64,000 bases of DNA from CBDFMR01 sp965249765 (lineage in GTDB: Bacteria > Bacteroidota > Bacteroidia > Chitinophagales > Saprospiraceae). Under the pieces are notes generated by a model. It was not told the origin of the DNA and did not search any database. It saw nothing but the letters and a program-made list of their open reading frames with translations. The stretch covers positions 1 to 64,000 of the forward strand of contig CBDFMR010000005.1 in NCBI GenBank assembly GCA_965249765.1, read 5' to 3'. The position numbers were made by a program, and so were the translations under genes. Positions within the stretch are counted from its first letter, which is position 1; every line of letters starts with the position of its first letter. Positions 47,156 through 56,222 of this stretch are shown here, piece by piece.

Positions 47156-48220
47156 ATGTGGAGATATATTCTCATCAGAGGGTTCATCTATGTCCCGACC
47201 CTCATGGCCATATCAATTGCTGTATTCTTATTGAGTCGTGCCACTCCAGGAGATCCCGTAGATAGTTTTCTTTTTCTGGACGGTGTAGAAGAAAAATTAG
47301 ACCCAGACACCTATAAAAAAGAGTATACAAAATTAAGTAAGTCGTTTGGTTACGACAAACCATTGTTTTATTGGACCATCCGACCAAGAAATCCAGATCA
47401 AGTCTCTCTCCCATACATCACCTGGAATGGATCTGATAATCAGTATCACCTATGGGTATCAGGAATTTTACGAGGTGACTGGGGCTTGTCATGGACTGAC
47501 GGACAAGAAGTGTGGACTAAAATAAGCAAGAGCTTGCCTTGGACCTTGTTCATGTCTGTGGTGGCTCTGATCTTGAGTTTTAGCATTGGGATTCCATTAG
47601 GTGTTTATTCGTCATCTGGAAAAAAAATGAACTTAAAAAAATCGGTAGAATACTTCTCTCTTGCCTTTTACTCCATCCCCGTATTTTGGCTCGCCACCTT
47701 ATTGATAGTGTACTTTACTACAGATGACTATGGCTCTTGGACGAATGTATTTCCGTCAATCGGTATCTCACCCGGAGCCAATGTTCTAGGGTCATTAGAT
47801 AAATTAATACTGCCTGTCTTTTGTCTTATTATTCATTCCTTTTCCCTTGTTCTCATTCATATGAGATCCAGCATGGACAATCAGGTTGTCAGACCCTATT
47901 ATCTTACAGCCTTGACTAAAGGCTTATCATCAAAATCAGCTACTTGGCACCATGCTTTTCGTAATGCTTGCCTTCCTGTCATCTCCATATTTGTGGCCTC
48001 GATACCTGGACTAATTGCCGGATCTGTGGTGATAGAGGTGATTTTTAACATTCCGGGAATGGGTCGTCTTATCTATGACAGTATTCTATCTGCTGACTGG
48101 AATGTTGTCTATGCAATTCTAATGCTTATCGGACTAATCACTGTTGTAAGTAACCTCATGGGTGACCTTATATATACATGGGTAGATCCTCGAATCAGAT
48201 ATGATAGGAAGCATGTCTAA
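47156..48220 (+). CDS. ABC transporter permease (DppB/OppB-like)
   Basis: A 354-aa inner-membrane permease with six helices. The N-terminal SRATPGDPVDSFL and the EAA-type loop LTKGLSSKSATWHHAFRNAC, followed by FNIPGMGRLIYDSILSADW, are characteristic of DppB-type subunits. It overlaps the next permease gene by a few bases, so the two are translated together and should form the membrane channel for the binding protein encoded just upstream. Confidence 0.93.
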   Translation: MWRYILIRGFIYVPTLMAISIAVFLLSRATPGDPVDSFLFLDGVEEKLDPDTYKKEYTKLSKSFGYDKPLFYWTIRPRNPDQVSLPYITWNGSDNQYHLWVSGILRGDWGLSWTDGQEVWTKISKSLPWTLFMSVVALILSFSIGIPLGVYSSSGKKMNLKKSVEYFSLAFYSIPVFWLATLLIVYFTTDDYGSWTNVFPSIGISPGANVLGSLDKLILPVFCLIIHSFSLVLIHMRSSMDNQVVRPYYLTALTKGLSSKSATWHHAFRNACLPVISIFVASIPGLIAGSVVIEVIFNIPGMGRLIYDSILSADWNVVYAILMLIGLITVVSNLMGDLIYTWVDPRIRYDRKHV

Positions 48221-49430
48221 GAATTCCACAAATAGAAAATCACTGAGCCTGCGGACCATCATCAGCGGCTTCAGATCTAAGCGTAGCTCACTATGGGCCT
48301 GGCGACTGATTTGTTTATTTGTTGTTGTTGCTCTTCTGAGTCCAATTATAAGTAATGAGCTTCCGATAATCGCTAAGATAGAAGGTGAATGGTCGAGCCC
48401 GTCCTTGTCTTCAGCCCTCAACAATGCAGTAAATAATAAGAAGATATACTCGACATCATCTTATGATCGGGCACTATATCCACCCATCACCTATTCTGCT
48501 GGAACCATCGACAGCCGCAATAGAAATTACGTATCTCCAATGGATGATCAAGTATTAGAAGGGATCGGACAGCGTCACTGGCTTGGTACTGACGAACTGG
48601 GACGGGATACCCTCGCCGGCCTCCTCGGTGGCTTAAGAATTGCTCTAATTGTTGGATTCTTTTCCATGACTCTAGCCATGATTTTTGGAACAATGGTGGG
48701 AATGATTTCAGGTTATTTTGGTGATGATGTGTTACGGCTATCACTTATCGAAGTCTTGATCTACATCATAATGACCATGATGTCACTTTATTTAATCGTG
48801 TACTTCGGCGATCTTCTGCGATTTATCTTATGGATGCTATTGACACTGACGCTTGTTTTTCTCGTAAATAAAGCCTTCAACTCTCTAGATGTTGGTAGAA
48901 ACGTCAAAGTATCTCTGGACTTGATTATTCAACGTGTCATCGAAATCTTTGAGTCGATACCTGGTCTATTTATGGTTCTTGCGCTTATCTCCATCTTCCC
49001 CAAGCCTTCAATATGGAATGTCATTCTTGTAATCGGAATAATAAAGTGGCCATCGTTTGCCAGATTAATCCGAGCAGAAGTGCTTCGCTTACGAGAAGAA
49101 AAATTTGTGCTAGCAGCCAAAGCCTTGGGCACAGAATCATGGATGGTCATGAAGAGACACCTTTTACCAAATGCCATAGCACCACTTATTGTCATCTTTA
49201 CTTTGGGTATTGGATCTGCAGTATTGATAGAATCAACATTGTCATTTTTAGGAATAGGGGTTTCGGCGGAAACGGTGACCTGGGGCAGTATGCTTAGTGA
49301 GGCTCGTCAACATTTCTCAGCTTGGTGGCTCGTCATTTTTCCAGGGCTAGGCATATTTACTATGGTAATATGCTGCAATATCCTAGGTAAGAGGCTGGAG
49401 GAAATACTTGATAGGAAGATTAGAAACTGA
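48213..49430 (+). CDS. ABC transporter permease (DppC/OppC-like)
   Basis: A 405-aa inner-membrane permease. HWLGTDELGRDTLAGLLGGL and the EAA loop VLAAKALGTESWMVMKRHLL are standard DppC motifs, followed by ESTLSFLGIGV. The ATG at 48213 overlaps the previous stop by 8 bp; an ATG at 48201 is an alternative. It ends 8 bp from a convergent small lipoprotein gene, closing the operon without DppD/DppF ATPases. Confidence 0.93.
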   Translation: MSKNSTNRKSLSLRTIISGFRSKRSSLWAWRLICLFVVVALLSPIISNELPIIAKIEGEWSSPSLSSALNNAVNNKKIYSTSSYDRALYPPITYSAGTIDSRNRNYVSPMDDQVLEGIGQRHWLGTDELGRDTLAGLLGGLRIALIVGFFSMTLAMIFGTMVGMISGYFGDDVLRLSLIEVLIYIIMTMMSLYLIVYFGDLLRFILWMLLTLTLVFLVNKAFNSLDVGRNVKVSLDLIIQRVIEIFESIPGLFMVLALISIFPKPSIWNVILVIGIIKWPSFARLIRAEVLRLREEKFVLAAKALGTESWMVMKRHLLPNAIAPLIVIFTLGIGSAVLIESTLSFLGIGVSAETVTWGSMLSEARQHFSAWWLVIFPGLGIFTMVICCNILGKRLEEILDRKIRN

Positions 49431-49438
49431 GGAGAATA

Positions 49439-49624
49439 TTATCTCTTTTTACCCTTCTTAAATAGCTTGGTTTTACCCCTTTTTTTTGACTCCATATCTG
49501 GGGCATACTTCTCTTCGAGCCCACATCCTTCGCCGGTTTTGCAAGATGTAATACCAGTCAATGTGACAAAAAGTAGGCCTGCGAGGCAGAGAAATACCAG
49601 TTTTATTATTGTTGTTTTCAACAT
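49439..49624 (-). CDS. Small lipoprotein
   Basis: A 61-aa protein from the ATG at 49624 (MLKTTIIKLVFLCLAGLLF) with a lipobox at TGITSCK and the tail CGLEEKYAPDMESKKRGKTK. Short lysine-tailed lipoproteins of this form recur in Bacteroidota, but I know no function. The gene is convergent with the permease operon and divergent from the HU gene. Confidence 0.7.
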   Translation of the reverse strand: MLKTTIIKLVFLCLAGLLFVTLTGITSCKTGEGCGLEEKYAPDMESKKRGKTKLFKKGKKR

Positions 49625-49745
49625 TTCTATAGGTATATATTTATACGAATCTATCAAGAATAACTCTTTTCATCGAAAAAAAATGTCCAAAAATCACTGA
49701 AATACCCGTTTTTACGGGGTTTGAAGGCTTTAAAGGTCATAAAAC

Positions 49746-49776
49746 TTGTATAATAAATTTTCATAATATATTTTTG
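49746..49776 (+). promoter_or_regulatory. Promoter of the HU gene
   Basis: TTG at 49746-49748, a 20-base spacer and TATTTTTG at 49769-49776 fit the Bacteroidota promoter consensus exactly. The ATG is 37 bases downstream of the -7 box. Confidence 0.65.
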
Positions 49777-49813
49777 GCTTTGGAATTCCTTTAATTAATC
49801 AAAAACATATATA

Positions 49814-50086
49814 ATGAACAAAGGAGATTTAATAAATGCAGTTGCTGATTCAGCAGGAATCACTAAAGATCAGGCTTCTGATGCAGTGAACGCGGTATTT
49901 GACAATGTGCAGAAGACACTTAAGAAAGGGGAGAAAGCTTCCTTCGTTGGTTTTGGAACATTTTCAACATCAAGAAGAGCGGCTAGAGATGGTAGAAATC
50001 CTGCGACAGGAGCTACAATTAGAATCGCTGCCAAAACTTTGGTGAAATTCAAAGCTGGTAAGGCGCTTGTAGAATCTTGCAACTAA
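49814..50086 (+). CDS. hup: HU family DNA-binding protein
   Basis: A 90-aa nucleoid protein of the HU/IHF family that bends DNA. MNKGDLINAVADSAGITKDQ, KKGEKASFVGFGTFSTSRRA and the arm RDGRNPATGATIRIAAKTLV are diagnostic. It has its own promoter and terminator, so it is monocistronic. HU rather than IHF is the better call from length and arm sequence. Confidence 0.96.
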   Translation: MNKGDLINAVADSAGITKDQASDAVNAVFDNVQKTLKKGEKASFVGFGTFSTSRRAARDGRNPATGATIRIAAKTLVKFKAGKALVESCN

Positions 50087-50123
50087 TCCCAAGAGCGAAC
50101 CATCCTATTAGTATAAAGAAAAT

Positions 50124-50154
50124 CGACAGTCAGTAATGGCTGTCGTTTTTTTTT
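50124..50154 (+). terminator. Rho-independent terminator of the HU gene
   Basis: CGACAG and CTGTCG form a stem with partial extension inside (TCAG/TGG), followed by nine T residues. It starts 38 bases past the HU stop codon. Confidence 0.82.
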
Positions 50155-50315
50155 ATCCTCTTGAAACCCCAAGGAATTCCAATTTTTACGTCAAATGTAA
50201 TTCAACATTTTTATGTTAAGTACCAACACTTATCTGGCGCCATATTTGCACAATTACCGTAGGAACCCCTTCCATCTAAATAGGTATCATTCGACAAAAA
50301 ACAAAATTCATTGTT

Positions 50316-50585
50316 ATGAAAAAGTATGTAATCTTTTCATTGCTTTTCTTTGGCTCAACAAAGTTGCTCTTAAGTCAGCCTGACCCACTCTGCCCAAATG
50401 GAAGTATAATTAGCAATATGGATTATGGGATGGACCTGGATTGTTCAAGTAGTACGTTATTAGAAGAGCTTGATGGAACAATTCCTATGTTAAACCCAAA
50501 TACTCATGATTTTGATGTATATTATTTTGCTGTTTATATAATTCAAAATAGCAATTCTTATACAAATCTGAAATTGCAAACCTAA
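50316..50585 (+). CDS. Small secreted protein or 5' remnant of a larger one
   Basis: An 89-aa frame with a good signal peptide (MKKYVIFSLLFFGSTKLLLS) followed by QPDPLCPNGSIISN and DLDCSSSTLLEEL. It has no sorting domain and no known family. The 340 bases after it are non-coding with palindromic repeats, so it could be the surviving front of a decayed surface-protein gene as easily as a real small protein. Confidence 0.45.
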   Translation: MKKYVIFSLLFFGSTKLLLSQPDPLCPNGSIISNMDYGMDLDCSSSTLLEELDGTIPMLNPNTHDFDVYYFAVYIIQNSNSYTNLKLQT

Positions 50586-50927
50586 ATAGCCCTAGCACGG
50601 CCTTTTGTAGTATGGCACTTCTGTGGTACCACACATATATAGCCTACTTCAGCAGTAGCGCTGCGGCATATCGATAAAAACCAACATAAGGTCTGAATCT
50701 CAGCTCCATAGGAGCGACACTCAAGCACATGAGCTACTTTCACCTTGATCAGTTAAAAAAATCCTGCGTATTACATTACACTTTAACACATGCCCTTGCA
50801 ATCGACCATCGAATGGTCGTTGTGATAACACAAGTACTCTTCTGCGCGCTTCCCATAGTTTATTAGTCTATCGAATAGAAGAAAAGGGCACTTCAATTTC
50901 TATATTTGCTTCCTCAATTTTGAGGAT
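50586..50927. other. Intergenic region with palindromic repeats upstream of the trans-sulfuration gene
   Basis: No gene is visible. It contains the palindrome AGCTCCATAGGAGC (50702-50715), which looks like a REP-type intergenic repeat. Three dyads follow: CGACCAT/ATGGTCG (50803-50819), TTGTG/CACAA (50820-50833) and TCTAT/ATAGA (50867-50879). Confidence 0.5.
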
Positions 50928-52073
50928 ATGAAATTTGCAACAAAAGCCGTCCATGCTGGTGTGACTCCTGACCCTACATCTGGAGCCATCATGACTCCCA
51001 TATATCAGACCTCTACCTACGTGCAGGACGCCCCCGGAAAGCACAAGGGCTATGAATATGCCCGCACCCACAATCCTACAAGAAATGCACTGCAAGAAAG
51101 CCTTGCAGCTCTGGAGAACGGTAAGCACGGGATATGTTTTTCCAGCGGGCTTGCATCCCTCGATGCCGTACTCAAGCTCCTCAAGCCAGGAGACGAAGTT
51201 ATCTCTACCAATGACCTCTACGGTGGTAGCTTCAGATTAATGGATAAAATTTTTGGAAGGTATGGCATCAAATTTAGCTTTGTCGACTTGAGCAAATCTA
51301 GGACGCTTGAAGATCACCTTACCGACAATACGCGCATGGTATGGATAGAAACTCCTACCAATCCCATGGTAAGTATCATCGACATTAAAAAATGTGTAGA
51401 TGTATGTAAAGGAAAAAACATACTGGTATGCGTCGACAACACCTTTGCCACTCCCTACCTCCAACGCCCTCTTGATCTGGGTGCTGATATAGTTTCCCAC
51501 TCCGCTACTAAATACATAGGAGGCCACTCGGATGTGGTCCACGGAGCCTTGGTTACAAATAGTCAAGAGCTTGCCGAGAGGTTCTACTTTATCCAAAATG
51601 CGGCTGGAGCTGTTCCAGGACCTCAGGATTGCTTCCTTGTATTAAGAGGTATTAAGACCCTGCACTTAAGAGTTCAACGGTCTTGTGACAATGCCAAGAA
51701 AATAGTACAATATCTTTCCGATCACTCAGCAGTAAACAAGATATTCTATCCTGGACTCAGTAGCCATTCCGGACATGCGCTGGCGACCGCGCAAATGTCA
51801 GATTACGGAGCAATGATTTCTTTTACATTAAATGATGACTCAATAGAAGCTGCACATAAAGTACTGAGCGGCACTCATCTTTTTGCCTTGGCAGAGTCAC
51901 TAGGAGGAGTGGAGTCACTCATTGGCCATCCGGCTAGTATGACACATGCTTCCATTCCTAGTGAAGAAAGACTAAAGGTTGGCTTGACTGACTCCTTGAT
52001 TAGGTTAAGCGTAGGTGTTGAAGACGTTGATGATCTGATCGAAGATCTAGACAAGGCGTTGCCGTCGTTATAG
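50928..52073 (+). CDS. Cystathionine gamma-synthase/gamma-lyase family PLP enzyme
   Basis: A 381-aa cytoplasmic trans-sulfuration enzyme. The PLP-lysine motif SHSATKYIGGHSDV lies near residue 200. Other family blocks are YEYARTHNPTRNALQ, CFSSGLASLDAVL, VDNTFATPYLQRPLDLGADI and the C-terminal RLSVGVEDVDDLI. It could make cystathionine (MetB) or cleave it (CGL/MetC); the motifs do not decide. radC follows after 2 bp, probably on the same transcript. Confidence 0.92.
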   Translation: MKFATKAVHAGVTPDPTSGAIMTPIYQTSTYVQDAPGKHKGYEYARTHNPTRNALQESLAALENGKHGICFSSGLASLDAVLKLLKPGDEVISTNDLYGGSFRLMDKIFGRYGIKFSFVDLSKSRTLEDHLTDNTRMVWIETPTNPMVSIIDIKKCVDVCKGKNILVCVDNTFATPYLQRPLDLGADIVSHSATKYIGGHSDVVHGALVTNSQELAERFYFIQNAAGAVPGPQDCFLVLRGIKTLHLRVQRSCDNAKKIVQYLSDHSAVNKIFYPGLSSHSGHALATAQMSDYGAMISFTLNDDSIEAAHKVLSGTHLFALAESLGGVESLIGHPASMTHASIPSEERLKVGLTDSLIRLSVGVEDVDDLIEDLDKALPSL

Positions 52074-52075
52074 GT

Positions 52076-52759
52076 ATGTCATACAGTATAAAAAACTGGT
52101 CAGAGGAAGATAGACCACGGGAGAAGTTCATTTCATCAGGTAAGGCCATTCTGAGCAATGCTGAGTTGATCGCCATTATTATAAGGACGGGATCTCAGGA
52201 AAAATCGGCCGTAGAACTGGCTCGAGACATTCTACAGGTTGTAGACAATGATCTTCAGCGACTCTCACAATTGACTGTAGGTGATCTTACGAAAATCAAG
52301 GGTGTAGGCAAGGTTAAAGCCGTCACTATCCTGGCAGCTTTGGAACTCGGCACCAGGAAAGGTGCGACCGTCATTAGTCGGAAAACGTCAATACAATCCA
52401 GTCAAGATGCTTACGATGTCATGAAAAGCTCGCTGAGCGAGCTCAAGAACGAAGAATTTTGGGTGGTTTTCCTCAACCAGGCTCACAAAGTCATTGGACG
52501 CAAAAAAATAAGTGAAGGGGGTATCACAGGAACGGTCGTAGACCCCAGAGTCCTGTTCAAGCAAGCGCTCGATTTTGGCGCCACTTCTATCATAGTTTAT
52601 CATAATCATCCATCGGGAAATATCATACCCAGTGCAGCAGATAAATCACTAACCAAGAAACTTTTTGAGGGTGGGAAGGTTATGGATATTAAGCTTATTG
52701 ATCACATCATCATTGGAGGTAATAATTATTTTAGCTTCAAGGATGAAGGTCTTCTTTAG
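52076..52759 (+). CDS. radC: RadC family JAB1/MPN-type protein
   Basis: A 227-aa protein. An N-terminal helix-hairpin-helix region (LTKIKGVGKVKAVTILAAL) precedes a JAB/MPN metal-site domain with VYHNHPSGNIIPSAADKSLT, where the two histidines and aspartate bind metal. Despite the name, a role in DNA repair is unproven. The full family length and motifs are present. It starts 2 bp after the PLP enzyme gene. Confidence 0.94.
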   Translation: MSYSIKNWSEEDRPREKFISSGKAILSNAELIAIIIRTGSQEKSAVELARDILQVVDNDLQRLSQLTVGDLTKIKGVGKVKAVTILAALELGTRKGATVISRKTSIQSSQDAYDVMKSSLSELKNEEFWVVFLNQAHKVIGRKKISEGGITGTVVDPRVLFKQALDFGATSIIVYHNHPSGNIIPSAADKSLTKKLFEGGKVMDIKLIDHIIIGGNNYFSFKDEGLL

Positions 52760-52839
52760 AAAACACAACTATCGCTAAATCCGCAAATAACCAAGCAGTA
52801 AGATCACTTGACCTGGAAGTTCTCAGGCGGGTAATTTCT

Positions 52840-54537
52840 ATGACCAATCCGTACAAGTTGCTTTTTTATGCAACGATTTTCTTTGCCGTCATTCTGGCTC
52901 CCTTAACTGTCACCCGACCCTACCTAGTCCAAATAATGGTTGACAAACACATTATTACTGGCAATCTAACTGGCATTAGTTGGCTTGTAAATCTTTACAT
53001 CATTTTTGTTCTAATTTCTGTCATTATCCGATATTTTTTTATTTACTGTACGGCACTTTTAGGCAACTCGGTTGTTAGGGATTTCCGTACTCGCGTGTTC
53101 AATCACATCAGCAATCTCAGATTATCTTTCTTTGACAAGACGCCCATTGGACGTATTACGACTCGTACTATTAGTGACATTGAGGCGATCAATACCGTCT
53201 TTGGACAAGGAATCATCACGATCGTGGCTGATGTACTCAGTGTCTTTGCGGTACTGGCCGTCATGTTTTATACAAGCTGGAGACTTACGCTCATATGTCT
53301 GATCACCCTACCCTTCCTCATTATTGCCACTTATATATTCAAGGAGAATGTAAAGGCCGCTTACCAAAACGTAAGGGTACAGATATCAAACATGAATGCA
53401 TTTCTTCAAGAAAGGATATCGGGAATGCGTATCATACAGATATTTAATGTAGAACAGCAAGAACTAAATAAATTTAGGGAAATCAATCGTGCCTATACTC
53501 AAGCCAATTTAAAGTCAATCCTCTATTATGCCGTCTTTTTTCCTGTCGTAGAACTTATCTCGGCCGTATCCCTTGCGCTCCTGGTCTGGTGGGGAGTAAG
53601 TAGTTATCTTGAGGACCATGTTACCTTTGGGTCATTGGTTGCCTTTCCTATTTACCTTACAATGTTATTCAGACCTGTAAGGATGCTGGCAGACAAATTC
53701 AACACTTTACAGATGGGACTAGTAGCTGCTGAGAGGGTCTTTGATATTGTCGATACAAATGACGTAATCAACACAAACGGTAGGCATAAGTCAGATAAGT
53801 TAGCTGGTAGAATTGAATTCAAGGATGTAACATTTACTTATGATGGTGAAAGTGATGTCTTGCACAAAGTAAACTTCATTATAGAACCAGGCGAGACGCT
53901 CGCAATAGTCGGTAGCACAGGATCCGGTAAGACAACTATTATTAACATTCTCAATCGATTCTATGAAATCAAGTCCGGTCAAATACTTATAGACGAAGTA
54001 CCTGTAGGTAGCTATGATCTCAATTATTTGCGCAGCAGATTTGCAATGGTACTGCAGGATGTTTTTCTTTTTGATGGTACGTTGAAGGACAATATCACTC
54101 TGATGAATGATGAATTTACGATCGAAGAAGTCATAGATTCATCCAAACTAATAGGAGCTCATGACTTTTTTAAAGATCTTCCTGATAAGTACGATTTCAA
54201 AATTACGGAACGAGGAAGCAATCTCTCCATGGGCCAACGACAGCTTGTCTCCTTTGTAAGATCAATTATTACCTCGCCAGACGTTCTGATCTTAGATGAA
54301 GCCACATCGAGTATAGATTCTGAAACAGAACAAGTTATACAGTATGCTATCGAAAAGCTCATCGATAAGAGAACATCTATCATCATTGCTCATAGGCTGA
54401 GTACAATCAGGCAAGCAGATAAGATACTGGTATTGGATCATGGAAAGGTCATCGAGTATGGTTCTCAAGGCAAACTACTCGACATTGAAGATGGGCACTT
54501 TAAAAAGTTGTATGACTTGCAATTTGTCTCTGAATAA
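52840..54537 (+). CDS. ABC exporter, fused permease and ATPase (MsbA-like)
   Basis: A 565-aa half-transporter: membrane domain with six helices in residues 1-305, ATPase at about 325-565 with Walker A IVGSTGSGKTT, Q-loop VLQDVFLFDGT, signature NLSMGQRQL, Walker B VLILDEATSS and the switch IIIAHRLS. Substrates of such homodimers include lipids and drugs. Before the first ATG the same frame reads SLDLEVLRRVIS, which looks like the usual N-terminal helix of this family, yet no ATG, GTG or TTG precedes it back to an in-frame stop. The true start may be non-canonical or a frame error may exist. Confidence 0.92.
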   Translation: MTNPYKLLFYATIFFAVILAPLTVTRPYLVQIMVDKHIITGNLTGISWLVNLYIIFVLISVIIRYFFIYCTALLGNSVVRDFRTRVFNHISNLRLSFFDKTPIGRITTRTISDIEAINTVFGQGIITIVADVLSVFAVLAVMFYTSWRLTLICLITLPFLIIATYIFKENVKAAYQNVRVQISNMNAFLQERISGMRIIQIFNVEQQELNKFREINRAYTQANLKSILYYAVFFPVVELISAVSLALLVWWGVSSYLEDHVTFGSLVAFPIYLTMLFRPVRMLADKFNTLQMGLVAAERVFDIVDTNDVINTNGRHKSDKLAGRIEFKDVTFTYDGESDVLHKVNFIIEPGETLAIVGSTGSGKTTIINILNRFYEIKSGQILIDEVPVGSYDLNYLRSRFAMVLQDVFLFDGTLKDNITLMNDEFTIEEVIDSSKLIGAHDFFKDLPDKYDFKITERGSNLSMGQRQLVSFVRSIITSPDVLILDEATSSIDSETEQVIQYAIEKLIDKRTSIIIAHRLSTIRQADKILVLDHGKVIEYGSQGKLLDIEDGHFKKLYDLQFVSE

Positions 54538-54652
54538 TCACGGCTCGTCGATTCTTTTAAACTAGGCATTCATTTCAGCGTTGTACTAAAGAATGAGCTC
54601 CAGATAATTTCGCTTATTTTTCATTGTCAATATTAGATTATACATTAGTAAA

Positions 54653-55084
54653 ATGGATAACAAAAACCCCTTTGCTTTTTACATGGGCCTTGCCGTACTG
54701 GCAATGGCTTTTATAGCAATGTACTTCGTTGCTAAAAGTATCTTTTGGGTACTTTCCATCGCTGCACCTGTGCTATTTATACTTGCACTGCTTCTCGATT
54801 ATAAGGTCGTCATCAGCTATGGCAAATGGCTGATAAATCTTGTAAAGAGGAATCCATTGATGGGAATAGTCAGTATTCTACTTACCGTAGTGGGATATCC
54901 CGTCGTTGCAGGTTTTCTCTTTTTTAAGGCCCTCGGTAAGTTTTTCATTAAAAGCAAAATGAAGGAAATCAATAAAAAGGATTATGCTGAGTATGAAGAA
55001 GTTGAAGATGAGGATTTTCTAAATCTACCCGAGCTGGACAAGCAGGTTGAATCGAAGGATGGCTATGAGGAACTTTTTGACTAA
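54653..55084 (+). CDS. Uncharacterised membrane protein
   Basis: A 143-aa protein with three or four predicted helices in the first 105 residues and an acidic cytoplasmic tail (YEEVEDEDFLNLPELDKQ). No named family is recognised. The next gene, a glycosyltransferase, starts 6 bp later, which suggests they are expressed together. Confidence 0.75.
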   Translation: MDNKNPFAFYMGLAVLAMAFIAMYFVAKSIFWVLSIAAPVLFILALLLDYKVVISYGKWLINLVKRNPLMGIVSILLTVVGYPVVAGFLFFKALGKFFIKSKMKEINKKDYAEYEEVEDEDFLNLPELDKQVESKDGYEELFD

Positions 55085-55090
55085 TCTGCT

Positions 55091-56209
55091 TTGGTCGTCT
55101 TTTACATAATATTTTTTCTAGTCATTATATATATGCTGATTGTCGTTAAGGCAATTACACTTTGGGAGGCAATGCCCATTTACAGCCCTTCTGGCAAGAG
55201 TGAGGTCACAGTGTCGATCCTTATTGTTGCTAGAAACGAAGTAGACTATATCGAAGCGTGCATTAATTCCATTCTTGAAAATGATTTCCCACAGCAAGCT
55301 TATGAAGTCTTGCTTATTGACGATCACAGCACGGATAGGACACCAGAACTCATAGAATCAATTAACCTAAATATTGTCCGAATAATCCGAATGTCAGATC
55401 ACAGTGAACTTCTGGATGGAAATTCTTTTAAAAAGATAGGGCTTGAAATCGGAAGAAAACATGCCACGGGGGAAATCATTCTATGCACTGACGGAGACTG
55501 TATTGTCCCACCTGATTGGATAAAAACTCACGTGTCCAGCATCCTAGAAGGTAACATATGCGCTACGGCTCCTGTTAGTTTTCTGGAATCACGTGGACTA
55601 CTCTATTCCTTCCAACAAATTGACGTAATGCTTACGATGATCTTTACGGCGATAGGCATACACTCAAAAAAATTCTATTCTGCCAATGGAGTTAACCTCT
55701 CCTATAGAAAGAAGGATGCAGTTAAAGATGATACTACGAAAAAATGGGCGAGCGGTGATGATGTTTTTTTAATTAATAAGTTATCTAGATTAGGAAAAAT
55801 AATATTCCTCAAAAGCCCTCATGCCATTGTCGAGACTCCCCATGAACCAACTTGGAAACAGTTATGGATGCAGAGAATTCGTTGGGCAACTAAATCTAAA
55901 GACTCATCGTCATATTACCTGAATATCCTCTATGGCGTCACATTTCTACTTAGTGCTTCAATTGTTTTTGCACTCGTCGTTGGCCTATTTTTTTCGATCA
56001 AAATTTTTTTGGTTGGTGTTGGAGGGTTCTTAGTTAAAATGCTGTTTGATTTGTTCCTATTACATCGTGCCGAGAGGTTTTTCGACAGGAAAATACCAAG
56101 ACTACAATTTATACTTTCTTCACTAATCTATCTGCCCTATATCTTGTTTATAAGTATGTTTGCTTTGTTTCCCACCCACTATACATGGAAGGGAAGGAGA
56201 GTACGATAA
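55091..56209 (+). CDS. Family 2 glycosyltransferase, membrane-bound
   Basis: A 372-aa enzyme with an N-terminal helix, a GT-A domain and two or three C-terminal helices. The nucleotide-sugar site VSILIVARNEVDYIEACINS, LLIDDHSTDRTPEL, the metal motif CTDGDC and the late QRIRWATK (QxxRW-type) mark a processive-like GT2 protein. The first possible start is TTG at 55091; an ATG at 55133 would cut into the first helix. The sugar and acceptor are unknown. Confidence 0.88.
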   Translation: MVVFYIIFFLVIIYMLIVVKAITLWEAMPIYSPSGKSEVTVSILIVARNEVDYIEACINSILENDFPQQAYEVLLIDDHSTDRTPELIESINLNIVRIIRMSDHSELLDGNSFKKIGLEIGRKHATGEIILCTDGDCIVPPDWIKTHVSSILEGNICATAPVSFLESRGLLYSFQQIDVMLTMIFTAIGIHSKKFYSANGVNLSYRKKDAVKDDTTKKWASGDDVFLINKLSRLGKIIFLKSPHAIVETPHEPTWKQLWMQRIRWATKSKDSSSYYLNILYGVTFLLSASIVFALVVGLFFSIKIFLVGVGGFLVKMLFDLFLLHRAERFFDRKIPRLQFILSSLIYLPYILFISMFALFPTHYTWKGRRVR

Positions 56210-56222
56210 ATTCCAAAATAAT

